Source of the DNA: Juglans regia
Taxonomy: Eukaryota > Streptophyta > Magnoliopsida > Fagales > Juglandaceae
DNA: 64,000 bases
Assembly (NCBI RefSeq): GCF_001411555.2
Contig: NC_049903.1
Coordinates: forward strand, 11,838,362-11,902,361
Direction: 5' to 3'
Shown: positions 31,481 through 44,654 of the stretch, piece by piece
Position numbering within the stretch: the stretch's first letter is position 1
Layout of the letters: the number at the start of each line of letters is the position of its first letter
Position numbers and translations under genes: made by a program
Notes under the pieces: model-generated
Database searches by the model: none
What the model was told of the DNA's origin: nothing
The model's input: only the letters and a program-made list of their open reading frames with translations

Positions 31481-33190
31481 TCAACTTGTAGCTTCCAAAT
31501 CTCTGTTGGCTGCTATATCTCCCAGTACACATGCCTCTCACAATCTGCCTTCCTTGTGTAGTACTTACCCTTCTTCATTTTTGGAATCTTTTCCAGAATC
31601 CCTTGCACCCGAACCTCCTGCTGCTGCAATTGATGTTCCAAATGTATCTTATCTGTGTTCACCAGCAGCTGCACCAAATCCGGATCACAAAATATTTCAT
31701 ACCCATCCCATGGTTACTCGGACTCAAACATGCAAGCTTAAGCCAAAAGCGTTTCTCTCCTCCAGGCATCCGATCCCTACTTATTTTGTAGAGGACTTAG
31801 CTACTCAACCAAAAGAACGTAGAACATATAAACAAGTACTTCATGATCCAAACTGGCAGCAGGCCATGCAAGAAGAAATATATGCACTTCATGCAAACAG
31901 GATGTGGACTTTGGTGCCCCGATGTTTAGACATGAATCTTGTTAGTAGCAAATGGATATTTAAAATTAAAACTAGAGCCGATGGTTCTCTTGAATGGTAT
32001 AAAGTCCGCCTTGTGGCTCCTGGTTTTACTCAACTCCATGGCTTGGACCATGATAAAACTTTTAGTCTCATAGTTAAATTTGGCACTCTTAGATTAGTAC
32101 ATACTTTGGCATTATCTCAGGGATGGGCTCTCAAACAATTTGATGTCAACAATACTTTTCTCCATGGTGATTTACAAGAACATGTCTACCTATCTCAACC
32201 ATCTGGTTTTGAGGATACCTCTCACCTGGATTATGTTTGTCAACTTCACAAAGTGTTATATGGTTTGAAGTAGGCTTCCCGGGCATGGTATATGAAATTT
32301 AGTACCTATATTCAACAAATGGGCTTTCAAAAGTGTCCCTATGATCAGTCCCTCTTCTATCGCCGCAATGGTACTAACTTTCTGTTACGGTATCATCATA
32401 ACTAGGAGCTCTACTTCTCACAATTGCATGTTCATTTCCCATTTATCCTCCGCCTTTAACATGAAGGACTTGGGTGATGTTCACTATTTTTAGGCCTTCA
32501 AGTTGCTCGCGATAAGTCCACCATCACCATCACTCTCACCCAAACACATTACTTGCTTTCTCTACTCTAGAAATTTGGTTTAGATGGTACTAAACCTATG
32601 TCAACGCCGATGGCTTCTGAAACTTCATTGACAGCTACTAATGGTGTTCTTTTATTTGATCCTACCATTTTTCGACAACGTGTAGGATTTCTTCAATATC
32701 TTATATTAACTCGCCCTGATATTTCCTAAGCCGTTCATCATATTTGTCAGTTCATGCAACATCTCTGAGACACCCATCCCATTGTTGTTAAGAGGATCTT
32801 CCTCTACCTCAAAGGAACCATTAATCTTGATCTCCATTTTGTTCGGGCTCCCATCACTACTCTTCATGGCGATTGTGATGCCGATTCAACCGGATCTAAG
32901 GATGATCGTCGTTCCACCACTAATTCTGCTATCTGCATGGGCGATAACTTGTTATCTTGGGAAGCGAAGAAACAAGCTACTGTCTCATGTTCAACAGATG
33001 AAGCTAAATATCGTGCACTCGCTTGTCCACTGTAGCTTATTGTGGCTGGAACTAGAAGCACTAGCTTGGGGCTCGCTCGCAGTGCCAAACATGGTTAACA
33101 CAAAGCCTTCCACTATGAAAAATTGCAAAATCACTCAAGTCTATCTGAGCATGACCATGCATGTAATGAGGTGAACACCATGCACGTAAC
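31481..33190 (+). pseudogene. copia-2 reverse transcriptase and RNase H remnant
   Basis: A Pro/Ala/Ser-rich spacer (about 31506-31750) leads to 'DPNWQQAMQEEIYALHANRMWTLVP', 'SSKWIFKIKTRADGSLEWYKVRLVAPGFTQ', 'LKQFDVNNTFLHGDLQEHVYL' and 'LHKVLYGLK', open from 31506 to 32273. Downstream the YVDD box is missing: the sequence passes from 'FYRRNGTNFLL' to the 'MKDLGDVHYF' region. RNase H shows 'FLQYLILTRPDIS', 'DCDADSTGSKDDRRSTT' and 'LLSWEAKKQATVSCSTDEAKYRALA'. No purine tract or right LTR recognised. Confidence 0.87.
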
Positions 33191-33496
33191 AAGTGCCTCA
33201 ACACCACAATTCATGAGCACTTTCCATGGTTTTATTTGCCCAACACCCATGATCTTTTCCTCGCGTAAGCTTATCTAAGGAGGTCGCTAGCATAGAAACA
33301 TAAGAGGGCAGAAGATGTGTTCGACTGCTGCTTTGAGAAGGCTAACCCCGATTGCATGTATGTTATTATTATTTGACTACTTGGTGTGAGTGTTAGCTCC
33401 GGTCACATTCGCGTTGCCAACACTCGACTTGTATTAGTATGATAACAATATGATAACTCTATGTATTGAATCCACTTTCTGTTCGAATCAATATGA
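33191..33496. other. possible copia-2 3' remnant
   Basis: No coding content. May hold decayed 3' end of copia-2, but I could not match it to the sequence before 28640. Confidence 0.35.
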
Positions 33497-33504
33497 TAAT
33501 AGTA

Positions 33505-33687
33505 AGAAAACTGCTACAGACACAAAGAGATTACACAAAAATAAACTCACAAACTGACATGGCTTCATGTAATCCGTTAGATCTACTTTACACTAAAAGT
33601 AACTTTACAATTTGACGCGCTACATTAAGCTATGTCGGTTCGTAGATTTACTTTTGTGTAATCCCTTTGTAGTTAAAGTATTTCTCT
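33505..33687. mobile_element. 183-bp MITE, 'gagaa.tgctacagac' family
   Basis: Left arm 'gaaaactgctacagacacaaagagattacac' and inverted right arm 'gtgtaatccctttgtagttaaagtatttctc'. Flanked by TAATAGTA (33497-33504) on the left and the same 8 bases at 33687-33694 on the right (one base shared with the element end). Related: 17951-18122 and the truncated start at 63959-64000. Confidence 0.72.
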
Positions 33688-33939
33688 AATAGTAATAGAA
33701 CTTCTAATCGAGCATACTAGCATTGCACGTGGAGTCCTTACTAGTATACCTGAGACTTCTAACAACATGTTATAATAATGTAGAGTCCCAAAAAAAAATT
33801 CATCTGTAAGTCAGTGTACCTGAGACTTCTAATAATATGTTAGATTAATTTGTGAAAATCAAAATTCAAACTTTAAACCCTTTCTTATAGGTTTGCTTCG
33901 ATTTTGAACCTATTTTTCAAAAGAAAAAGTAACAGTGGC

Positions 33940-33973
<34 letters not shown>

Positions 33974-35110
33974 CATGCAAATGGTGTAGAAGATGTGTTT
34001 TTCACATGACTGTCTTGTATATAGAAAGATTCTATTCAATATTAGTACTGGATCTGTAAATATAGAAAAATTATATTTAAAGTCAAAATAGATGATACAA
34101 TTTAATACTTCCTACCAAGAAAAGCACTTATTTATTGCTAGTTATTTGTTACAAAAATGACCATTTTTTATTAAAACGACTCAATTATCGTCACCAATAA
34201 CTCGTTACAAGTATTCGTTTTTTTTAGTGACTTTTAATACGGCAGGATTTAATAATAGAATTAAATTTAAATTATCTTTTAAATAAAGTACTTGTGTCGG
34301 CTTGAAAGTAAAAGGATTCGTATGTTATTGTAAGGATGACATGCATTATGGGTTATACCACCCTTGAAAGTAATTAATAGCCTGAGGCTATTATCCTATC
34401 AAAAAATTGACATCTCCATGACCAATAGGCAATAACCATCCAGCTTGCTTTTCACTTTTTCCATTCGATCGGCTTATCTTATCATGATATCCAATGTTGC
34501 AAGCAGAAATATATAGGAATTCTTTTGGCCCCGGGCGGCCGGGCCCCTCCCTTTACACAAAGAACCGTGTATTATTGGTTTTCCAACATGGCTTACTCTA
34601 AAAAATGGGTAGTGATTGTAACATTTTCTAACCCACCCGAAGGCATAGAATTCATGGAAAAGAAGCTTGTCTTTGAGCAAACGTATCATGTGCAGTGTTT
34701 GCCCAACTTCATGCAATGCACCACACATACTCTCCACCATTTTTCCATTCATAATCGTTCTTTTTTCACCAAAATCTCTTTATCAAAAGCATGTTCTTTC
34801 CGAAACTTCTCTCTCTCCCCCCCTGCATACACACACATATAAGTACATTTTCTTGGATGGAAAAAGAGCAAGACAGGATTGACCAGCCAACATGGCTTAC
34901 GTTGGTCTTTCACTTTTATGATTCATCAGTGGAATGAAGATTAATACTTTTCCATTCTTTCTTTTGTCATATATTCTGCTCCCGGAGAGAGGGAGAGAGA
35001 CAGAGAGATCTAGTTAGATATGGGGATGAGTTGGGGGCCGGGGCTTGAAGCTAGGCAGTAGGTCAAGGAGGTGCTAGATTATCTTACTATTTCCTTAGCG
35101 TCAAAGACAA

Positions 35111-35325
35111 TTTAGGGGTTGTTTGGATATAAGAAGACTCTCAACTCATCTCATTTCATCTTATCTAATCATAATTACAATTTTCTTAAACTTCCACACA
35201 AAATATAAAAAACAAATCAATTTTTTTAAATCACAAAACAAAACTGATATTCTAATAATATTTTATTCAACTTTCAACTTTAACTTTCAACTTTTATATA
35301 TTCTCATCTCATTTAGAGTACTCTG
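35111..35325. repeat. MITE, 'gtttggata..tcatctcat' family
   Basis: Starts 'ttaggggttgtttggatataag', contains 'tctcaactcatctcatttcatcttatc' and 'attctaataatattttattcaact', and ends 'tctcatctcattta'. Same family as 21781-21983 and 57719-57937 in inverted order; the right terminal repeat is not clear. Confidence 0.55.
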
Positions 35326-35372
35326 CTGCTTTGCTTTTAAATGAAAGGCCCTTTTCGTAATGCAAGGATAGC

Positions 35373-35436
35373 TTTCTCTCTTCTTCTTCTTCTTCTTCTT
35401 TTTTTTTTTTTTTTTCTCTCTCTGTCTCTCTCTTTT
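35373..35436. repeat. polypyrimidine tract (TTC)n(T)n(TC)n
   Basis: Runs of TTC, then about 17 T, then TC repeats. Confidence 0.9.
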
Positions 35437-36118
35437 AGCATCATGCATGGCCAGGAATGCCACACAAGGGCTGGCTAAAGGTGATCGGCCTCGTCAGTGC
35501 AACTTTTCTGTTTGAAGATCAGAATTAAATCAAAGCCATGCAAGTAGACATGAGCCCCTGCATGGGTCCCCAGCTTAAACACCTTCTGCACTGATTCAAA
35601 GCTTAATATATATTATGCGTCAGCATTGTAAGAACATCTAACCAGACCCATGATAAGTGGAATATTAAATAACATGGATTTCTTTCTTTTATATAGAAGG
35701 TGGTTCTGATCTTTATCTACCTGCAGTATCTGTTTTACTGTCGACCCGCAAATTCAAAACAGGAAGAATATTCTTACTCTCCGGCCCTCATCAATGTTAT
35801 CATACTAAGCCGTGCCGTTATAGGTAATGTAATGGACTTTTCCTCTTGTCAAAGTAGACGGAACGCATGCAGCTGGATAAGGCATATTTCAACCATGTAG
35901 AAACGCATTTTTATAGGCCTTTTTTCTCTCTCTTCTTCTCTCCTTTTTGGATTTTCCACTGGTTCACTTTCTGCGGGTTTTGCCGAAATACCATCTGGCA
36001 AACCACTTGATATTGGACTCAAACACTAGCTGAATTGTACCTGAATAAAAACATGCATGACAGAAATCTGAACTACTGCATGGCCGGTGTACAACATGTA
36101 CGTACGATTTATAGCTAC

Positions 36119-36123
<5 letters not shown>

Positions 36124-36161
<38 letters not shown>
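36124..36161. repeat. (TA)n microsatellite
   Basis: About 19 TA units. Confidence 0.95.
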
Positions 36162-36163
<2 letters not shown>

Positions 36164-37295
36164 CTTGCTCAATGCTTAATTTTGCTTTCATCATGTGATC
36201 AACTGAGTACTAGAAGTACGTACTGATCATGTAATTATGTACACCTTATTCGCTTGTATTATACGTTTCAGTCGTTTGTTACATATATATATATATATAT
36301 TATACACCTTGATTATAACCGGAGCAACGACAAAGGATATAATAAATTTTATATATATATATATATATATATATTATACACCTCCATAATTACGTGCATT
36401 AATAATATATCATATTTCATGCACCCATCAAATTAAGCAAGAATATTTTTGTTGGTTCCTTCCCCGCGCGCGCCATATTTCAACTTGGAGTTTGATGGAG
36501 GCCGTGTACGTACGTAAACTCAAGTACTTAAATCTCAAGATCTGTTCCTCACGAAAACCATCAACATCAATTAAGCATTCATGGTAAAGAGTATATATTT
36601 GTCAAATTAATGCACCTGGATGCAGTTTCTTTTTCCAAGTAAATTTCCTCGATGGCCACCATGCATGCACATGAATTCCATTTTCCCCATGCGTCATATT
36701 AATACAAGATCACTTATTTTCGACCCTACACGAAGTTTGCGCATGAGCTGATGTGTTGCATCATCATCGAGTGGGCCGGGAAGGAGAGAAAAAGGTTTGA
36801 ATATAATTAGGATAAGGACATACTAATTAATATTAACGTCTCATCATTCCCACGTAATATTCTAGTTCCTTATCCACTTACCAAACACCATATATGCAAC
36901 TTTTTTCTCTCTTTATTTGGCCAAATTACGCAAGTTATCTTTGAATTCTCCCATCGAAACACTAGATGTCGCACACCTTATTTGTCTCTCCTCGTCAAAA
37001 GGACTCTTACAACTTTTTTCTACTTGACCAACGATGACTCCTTTTCCTTCCCTTTATTTATTTCTATCTTGATCTATGATTCACACGTACATGAGTACTA
37101 CTACTACGCGCGCAGCTAGCCGGCAGCCTCCTACATATTATTTACTTATGCTTATAAATAAATCATCATCATTCCACCATGCTAATTTTCTCGCCCTCAT
37201 TCGATTATAATTATCACTAGAAACCCGATAATTTTGTTTAACTTTTCCCAAAAGCTTAGAGAAATCATCTATAGAAAGAAGGAAAAAAGATATGG

Positions 37296-37298
<3 letters not shown>

Positions 37299-37345
<47 letters not shown>

Positions 37346-37376
37346 GCACTACATATGTTATGGGACCAACAAGGAT

Positions 37377-37417
<41 letters not shown>
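37299..37417. repeat. two (AT)n arrays 40 bp apart
   Basis: About 21 units at 37299-37341 and about 18 units at 37380-37417, separated by 'agggtgcactacatatgttatgggaccaacaaggatt'-region unique sequence. The two arrays can pair with each other. Confidence 0.9.
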
Positions 37418-37418
<1 letters not shown>

Positions 37419-39290
37419 CTCGACCCACTACACACTCAAAGTTTAAATATTGTCTCAATCTGGTACTCCAAAGAAGATCATAGACATGGCCCGATCGAAC
37501 AATAGTAGAACTACGTACTGACCCCAAAAAGTACTTGCAGATTGATTATATTTGTGCCCTAATATTCATGATTTGCTTTATTCTGAAAATTAATTAAATG
37601 ATTTGGGCACATACAATACATACATATATATATATATCTATAATTTTATTAATTAGTTATGCTAGCTTTTTAAAGCGTCCCTTTAGACTGTTGTCGTATC
37701 TATTAATTTTCATCGTTTTCCTTCCTTAATTTCCTTTTACGTACGTGTGTAATTTGTCTTCCAAATTAAAGAACATCTATTTTACAATTTAAATGACTAG
37801 CTTATCCTTTCTGGGTTTAATTAGTGGTTCTACTGGGTTAACCACAGCTTTCAATTAAATGCAGACGGTACTAATATTTAAAAATATGGGCAGTTGCTAT
37901 ATATGTTCATGAATAGTGATAGTGTGATCATGAACAAAGAGATCAAGAAAAAAAAAAAAACTTTCATCTTTAGAACATAGCTTTAAAAAAGGGTACTATA
38001 TAATTACGATGAGAAACTTTCTTTGCCAAAACTTTAAAAAAAAGAACCCATGTTTTTAATATCTGCAGGATCTTAAATATAAGATTAGGGATCGAGTACG
38101 TAAAATAATTCTAGTATAGCCTTCTTATATATATATATATATATAATATATTCAAATCTACAAATTAAATTGATATACTGTTAGAAAAATTAAATAAGAA
38201 GAGTCGAATATCACAAAGTACTATGTGGTTATCCGAATAACGTCCCACTAACAAAACTTCAAAATTATTTAATCAACGCTTGATACTTCTTTCACACCCT
38301 TATAATGTCACTTTTACCAACGCTTTATAGGCCGGCTAGCTTGCACTTGTGCCCTATAATTAATGCGCGCATATATAATATATAGTTATTAATATACAGA
38401 CAATTAATTGATTATATATATACGTACAGACAATATTAAATCATGTTAACATAAAGTTAATTATGAGATATTAAGAGTTCCTACAAAAATTAAACAGAAG
38501 ATCGATCATGACGACAACTACTGCGACATAGGTAGGTTTATGTTGCAAATTATCATCAACTGATCAGTAGTTGTAGATCATTAGCATTTCTCTAAAAATT
38601 TATTGACAGGAACATCTACATGATATTCTACAATTTAGAGGGTAATTTACCCCTGATCAGCTAGATCTATTTCCTTTTAAATATATAGAAGCAACGTCTA
38701 CACATCCTGGCTAGTTATATGCATGTCCCTGCAAATTGCACTAGAAATAGAAAATACTATAATAGCAACGTACAATTATTTAGATTAAAGTGGCATCTCT
38801 TTTCAACTGGCTAGCTAGGGATATATCAGGGTTACACAATTTAAAAAGTTATTGTGCATACCTTAAATTTTGGGATCCTCCACTTGCTTACTCCTGGCCT
38901 TAATATTAAACCAACCGGTGGGATTTCCCTTTACTTTAGAATGAAGAAAGTGGCCGCCGGGGCATTGTAGTCACGCAAATTAATTGGAATATTTGGAGTG
39001 TGTTTGAAGAAGACATTCCAGTTGAAAAGAAGCTATTTAAGGCGATCGACGAGAATATAAGAATCCAAATTAGTCATTTAAAACCTCTTTAGAGGTCAGA
39101 GCCAAAAGCCAAGATTGCCAAGGCAAGCTAAAACCGCGCGCGCGTCATACCCTCCAAATTGCAGACTTCAAACAAGAAAAGAAAGGAATACATATATAGC
39201 ACCATATATATCTGTTTCCATATATAATTATATCTCCCCTGATCTCTCTTTCTCAGCTTAACATTCTTCGGTCTCTCTAGATCTCTCTCA

Positions 39291-41050
39291 ATGGCAAATT
39301 TTAGTTGCAGAATCTCTGCCATGATCCGAATTCTTCTCGTGGTTTCTCTCTACTTCTTAGGTACCTGATCTTCGCTTTTATTTGTTGGGTACTTCTGTTT
39401 TTTGCTTTTGTGTGTTTGGTAATATTAGTTCCTAGTCAACAGAGATTGCTCTATACATATACATATGGTCGCGCAGGAACCCGTTTTCATAATTTCATTC
39501 GACTTTTTCTCATCAATAATTGCGATGCACTTACAGTTCTCATTGCTCGATCGTGTTTATTTCTACTTTCCATGCACAGACTTCGGCTTTTTACGAGAAG
39601 TGACATCACTTGGCATCAATTATGGTCAACTGGGCGATAATTTGCTACCACCCGAGAAAGTCCTCGATTTGTTAAGCTCCCTTCGACTCACGAAAGCAAG
39701 AATTTACGATACAAATCCTCAGATTTTGACAGCATTCGCCAACTCCAATGTAGAACTCATTGTCACAGTCGAAAACCAAATGCTAGCTCAGTTAATGGAC
39801 CACCAACAAGCCCTTCAGTGGGTCAGCTCCCATATCAAGCCTTACTTCCCTGCAACAAGAATCACCGGGATAGCAGTAGGAAACGAGATCTTCACCGGTG
39901 CCGATACGACCGGCCTAATGTCGTATCTTGTTCCGGCCATGGTCAGCATCCATGGTGCTCTAGTTCAATTAGGTCTGGACTCGCACATTCATGTCTCTAC
40001 GCCCAATTCTCTAGCCGTTCTTGCCGAGTCATATCCGCCTTCTGCCGGGAGTTTCAAAACCGAGGTATATGAAACCATGTCACAGGTGCTACAATTCTTG
40101 TCGAGCACCAAAGCACCCTTTTGGGTCAATGCCTATCCGTATTTTGCTTACAAGGATAACCCAAACAAGATTTCTTTGGACTATGTGCTTTTTAATCCTA
40201 ACTCAGGAATGGTCGATCCTTATACCCATTTACACTATGACAACATGCTCTATGCTCAAGTAGATGCAGTCAGTTTTGCTATTGCTAGAATGGGGTATCG
40301 TGGAATAGAGGTTGGGGTCTCGGAAACTGGGTGGCCGTCGAAAGGTGATCCCAGTGAAGTTGGTGCAACGATGGAGAATGCGGCTGTTTACAACAGGAAC
40401 TTGATGAGAAGGCAATTGCAGAACGAAGGGACACCTTTCAGTCCTAACATGCGGCTCGAAGTTTATCTGTTTGCTTTGTTCAATGAGGATTTGAAGCCAG
40501 GACAGACTTCTGAGAGGAATTATGGTCTGTATCGGCCTGATGGAACCATGTGTTACAATGTTGGCCCCTCTGCCCTAACAAGTAGTACTACTAGTACTTC
40601 AACTTCAACCAGTACTTCAACTTCAACAAGTACTTCCATTTCTCTTACTTCCTCTGCCATGAAGGTAAAGCCATAGGTTCATTTTTTATCATCTTTATTC
40701 AATCTGTTATTTGCTTATAAAATATTCATATAGAGGAACTCTAGAAATTGTATATAATATATACACACATATATATATATATAGCAATAGGAAAAGTGTA
40801 TCTGTGCAATGAGCTTTTGTACATATTTCGTTACAGATCATGTGTTATTTATAAATTTCATGTACTTCGATGAATGGTGACAATCTAGTTATTTTCTTTT
40901 TACCCTTTTTTTTTGTTTAAATTTTCCCCTCTTTAAATATTGGAATTTACTGTGAAACAGGCCACAACTATGGAATATCAAAGCTTGGTGTACTCGCTGT
41001 TTGTGTATTTGCTGACCTTCCATGTTTTAATGAGATCAAGACCATTTTAA
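39291..41050 (+). CDS. GH17 glucan endo-1,3-beta-glucosidase, GPI-anchored (3 exons)
   Basis: Exons 39291-39360, 39580-40664 and 40961-41050; 414 residues. Exon 1 encodes a signal peptide (MANFSCRISAMIRILLVVSLYF); its intron is GT(39361)...AG(39579), phase 1. Exon 2 is the GH17 barrel: 'LGINYGQLGDNLLPP' (34-48), 'ITGIAVGNEIF' with proton donor Glu126, 'FWVNAYPYFAYKDNP' (204-218), 'GMVDPYTHLHYDNMLYAQVDA', 'VSETGWPSKGD' with nucleophile Glu272, and 'SERNYGLYRPDG'. A Ser/Thr repeat linker (about 354-388) follows. Exon 2 ends ATGAAG|GTAAAG, and a good acceptor (tgtgaaacag) opens exon 3, encoding 'ATTMEYQSLVYSLFVYLLTF' and 'HVLMRSRPF': a hydrophobic tail fit for GPI addition. If read through, the open frame would add only VKP. 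No X8/CBM43 domain. These enzymes hydrolyse callose in the wall or at plasmodesmata; closest to the Arabidopsis BG14/BG11-type subgroup as far as I can judge. Splice sites are predicted by eye. Confidence 0.92.
40585..40640 (+). repeat. hexamer-like repeat coding the Ser/Thr linker
   Basis: Repeats of 'acttcaac(c/a)agt' encode alternating Ser-Thr in the glucanase. Likely to vary in length between alleles. Confidence 0.75.
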
Positions 41051-42197
41051 GGAATGAGATCAATTACGTTGATGCAAATATCCCTTTTTTGGTAAGAAAA
41101 AAAAGGGGTTTTCGTGCACAGCTAGTTGAAATATAGAGACCCTTTAAACGTACACTTTCAAGCTTCATGACGTTAAAGACCTCTAATTATGATGAACTCT
41201 CTCAAAGGTAACTCTATCATGCATCCAACAAACATTTCGATCGAGCCAAAAATGGGCCATAGCTAGCCTTCATGAATAATATCAGACGGTTATAATGAAT
41301 TCCTACTTTACGAACCTCAAAAAATCAGGCATCCGTTAAAGACCATGCAGCAAGTGATGAGCAAGTCATGATCAAGATTCGAGACAGTCATATCTTTGTT
41401 GTTTTAGTGCAATATGATCTAGATTTATTCGATCTTCAACTTACTTTGTCATTTAGTTAGCTAGGATATATATGTGTACGTAAAAAATTAATTGTTGTTA
41501 AGGTCATTTCCGTTTATCGCAAAGCGAATTGTATGTTGTAAGAGGGAATTATTAGCGTAGCGATCAGAAAAAGTACATCATATTCATGAAAGGAAAGTTC
41601 TCTACTTTGGGACGTGGAATATTCCACACATATATATGTGTGTATATATATATATATATAATGCGTGAAGATTTCTTATGCTATCTTGCTTAATTTCCCA
41701 GTAGTCTCTCAAGCTCGACCGATCTTTCTCTCTCTAGAAAACCAAGTAGAATAAATAAAGCTCATTGAAAAATATATTAATGGATGTAATCAAAGTCTAA
41801 AGTGGAAGAGGGTTTTAGGCTTTGTTTGGTTCTTTTTGTTATCCTCGGGCGGACAATGGGGCGGCCCAGCTGCTTTATTCCCTGGCCGGCCATAACCGTC
41901 AGCATTGGTCATTGCGCGCCAATCCTTTTGCAAAGGAGCTTTTTTAAGGCTTGCCTTTTTCTTTCTTTCTTTCTGTGCATAAGAGACACTGTTAGCTCAG
42001 CCTTAATTAGTAGAACCTGATGCGGGTTGGTCTACCTGTTTGACATCATGCAACGTGGTGCACATGCTGCCCATCACTTTTATGCATGGGATCCCATCCC
42101 ACTAAGAAAAGTAGCCATTTTGAGGTTAATGCCATATCAGATTTTATAAGGGTGGAATAATATTTATGTAGTCTTCTTTCTTAATCTTCTACTGCAA

Positions 42198-42228
<31 letters not shown>

Positions 42229-42790
42229 GCTAGGTAGCTATGTTTCCATTTATTTTCTTTGCATTTGATACCTGCATATAAAATAGGAGAGAGATATTTT
42301 CAATCAATTCTCTATTCGAATTGGATGAGCCAACATATATACACATTAATTAGTACTGGACTTAATCTGTAACATTTTCTGTTGTTCCAAACATGCAAGT
42401 TAAGGCCGCTTTTAACTAGACAGTGTAAGTTCCACTTGGATATTTAATATTATGTCTTTCTTTAATTAATTGGATGATCAAATTCGAGTAGAAAGCTATA
42501 AGAAGAGATCAATCTAATTCTCAGCCTATAAAGTTGTTTCATGAATAGGCTGGATATTCAACTTGCCATGACTTAACAGACTAATATAAGGCTGTAAACA
42601 AAGCTGCCAGATGTTTGCGACTAAACATGACTAGATAGATGAAAGTGTCGTTTCCATGACCATGCAGTGTTTTGGATTCATTTGTAGGTGTGGGGCATGG
42701 CTTAATTTGTAGCTTTATGAAATTGATATCATGGGGCTTTTTGTCAATGCCAGAGGCATCTTCATGATCAAGTCAACTAGTTCACTTCAG

Positions 42791-42856
<66 letters not shown>

Positions 42857-44623
42857 CCGGCCTCATTGAACTGATCTTGAAGGAGAAGAATATCACGTTG
42901 GGGGTGGTTTCTATATTAGGGCCAGCTAGCCTTGCAGGCATAGTACCATAAAATCTAATAATTACAAGCTTCATGTGATTGGTCATGATCACACATGTAA
43001 ACAATAATGTAATTAATCAACATTAAGTTGACTCTTTTTTTCTAGTAACTTTTAATTGGCCACACTTCAATTTGTGAAGCCTATATATGTAGTAAAACTT
43101 AGTACTTAATTCCAACATTATGTGGGAAATAAAACTTTCTGACAGGAGGCATTAATATTGGTGATTTATAAGATGTTGACATGGAAATGAATCAACCGAT
43201 ATCACTGCAGGTTACCAAGCCAAGCACAAAAAAATGTAGGGGAAAAGTGCATGGGGGTAGATGAATAGTCATGATGAAAGATATCATCATCATGTTCATG
43301 TGCTTCAAAATAATTTAGACTTGAGTTGAACAATGTCCACATCATGTACCTCTGTGGGTTCTTCTCCTGCAGGCAATATCGACGATGTAACGTTTACGAA
43401 GATCATGTCTTCCTTTAGTACTACATATAAGTACATATATAGATCAGAGAGCGAAAGAGTAGTTACGTACACCGATCGAGTTGGATGATTGATTTTCATC
43501 AGCCGGCCAAGTTATAATTACGTGGTCCATGGATCTTATATATGATGTAGCCAAATCTGTTTGTGAAAAATGATCATCAGAACTCTGCTCTCCAATATCT
43601 CCTCCGGCCTTAAACCCCCACAGTACCTCCCTTGATCGATTCCCCTTTCTGTGCTGCTATTTGTATTTGGGATTCACAGCTCTTGCTTTCTGTTATCTTT
43701 TATTTTTAATATAATACTAGTATTAATTACTAATTAGGAAAATAATCGTTGTGTATGAACTTTAGTTACATCTATTTTTGTTGCAGCAAAGCGATACTAG
43801 TCATGATGATGTTGTATATATATAAGTGACACCTTTAATCATGGAAAGGTATATATATATATGGGTCTCCTATACAAGTTTTAGAAAGTATATATGAGGT
43901 TAAAACTTAAAAGGTAGCTGGAATTATATATGACAATATTCTTCCTAATCATGCTTATGTATTTGGTAAACAGTTCTTCTATACCAAAACCCTCGAGGTT
44001 TCACATCAGATTTTTCTGTTTTTCTTTCTTTTTAGAAAAGAAGATATATAAAATTGGAAGAAAAAAATAAAAGTGGCAAAAAGTAGTGATGAGTTTTGCC
44101 CTAAATATCGTGCGCCAACTGCTGTGAAGTTGTCATTCACCATTGATCTCCTAGACATTTCTTTTTTGAAGTTTTGACGTTAACTTTAGTTGAACTCTTT
44201 ACTTTAATCACATGGGTTTTATTTTTAAAGCAAATTTGTTAATATCTTTGCGATTAAGTGACAGAGTAACATGATGTTATTTAAAATGTTGATGTGCATT
44301 TTAACATCATGTGCCATTACGTTATTGTTCTTGATGTGATAAGTGCATATGGCTTTTTTTTATTTATTATTTGTTGAAGTAATGCTACTTATAATTATAT
44401 CACTAACATATAATACGTAACACTCAAGTGATATTATTACTGTGGAACTTCACATACCACAAAGATGATCATATTTCTGATGATCCCCTCATTTGATATA
44501 AATTAAAACTTAATTAGGGGTTGCAAATTAACTTGCATATTATCATCACATGCGCACATTAATGTAGTAATTGTATAAACTCAAATTAACTTGTTTGTTA
44601 GACACACACACACACTGTGTGTC

Positions 44624-44654
<31 letters not shown>

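Larger units (their letters stand above)
33695..39290. other. long intergenic region upstream of the glucanase gene
   Basis: No gene supported across 5.6 kb. It contains a MITE (35111-35325), a pyrimidine tract (35373-35436), and (TA)n runs at about 33941-33973, 36124-36161, 36282-36300, 36350-36371, 37299-37341, 37380-37417 and 38129-38146. Frames full of Tyr-Ile are read-outs of these arrays. The last 200 bp before 39291 is CT-rich (repeated 'tctctct'), typical of a plant 5' leader. Confidence 0.55.

Noticed and set aside
37138..37527. Open frames rich in Tyr-Ile on both strands
   Set aside because: They are translations of the (TA)n arrays; the same holds for similar frames at 25178, 36254, 42777 and 44617.
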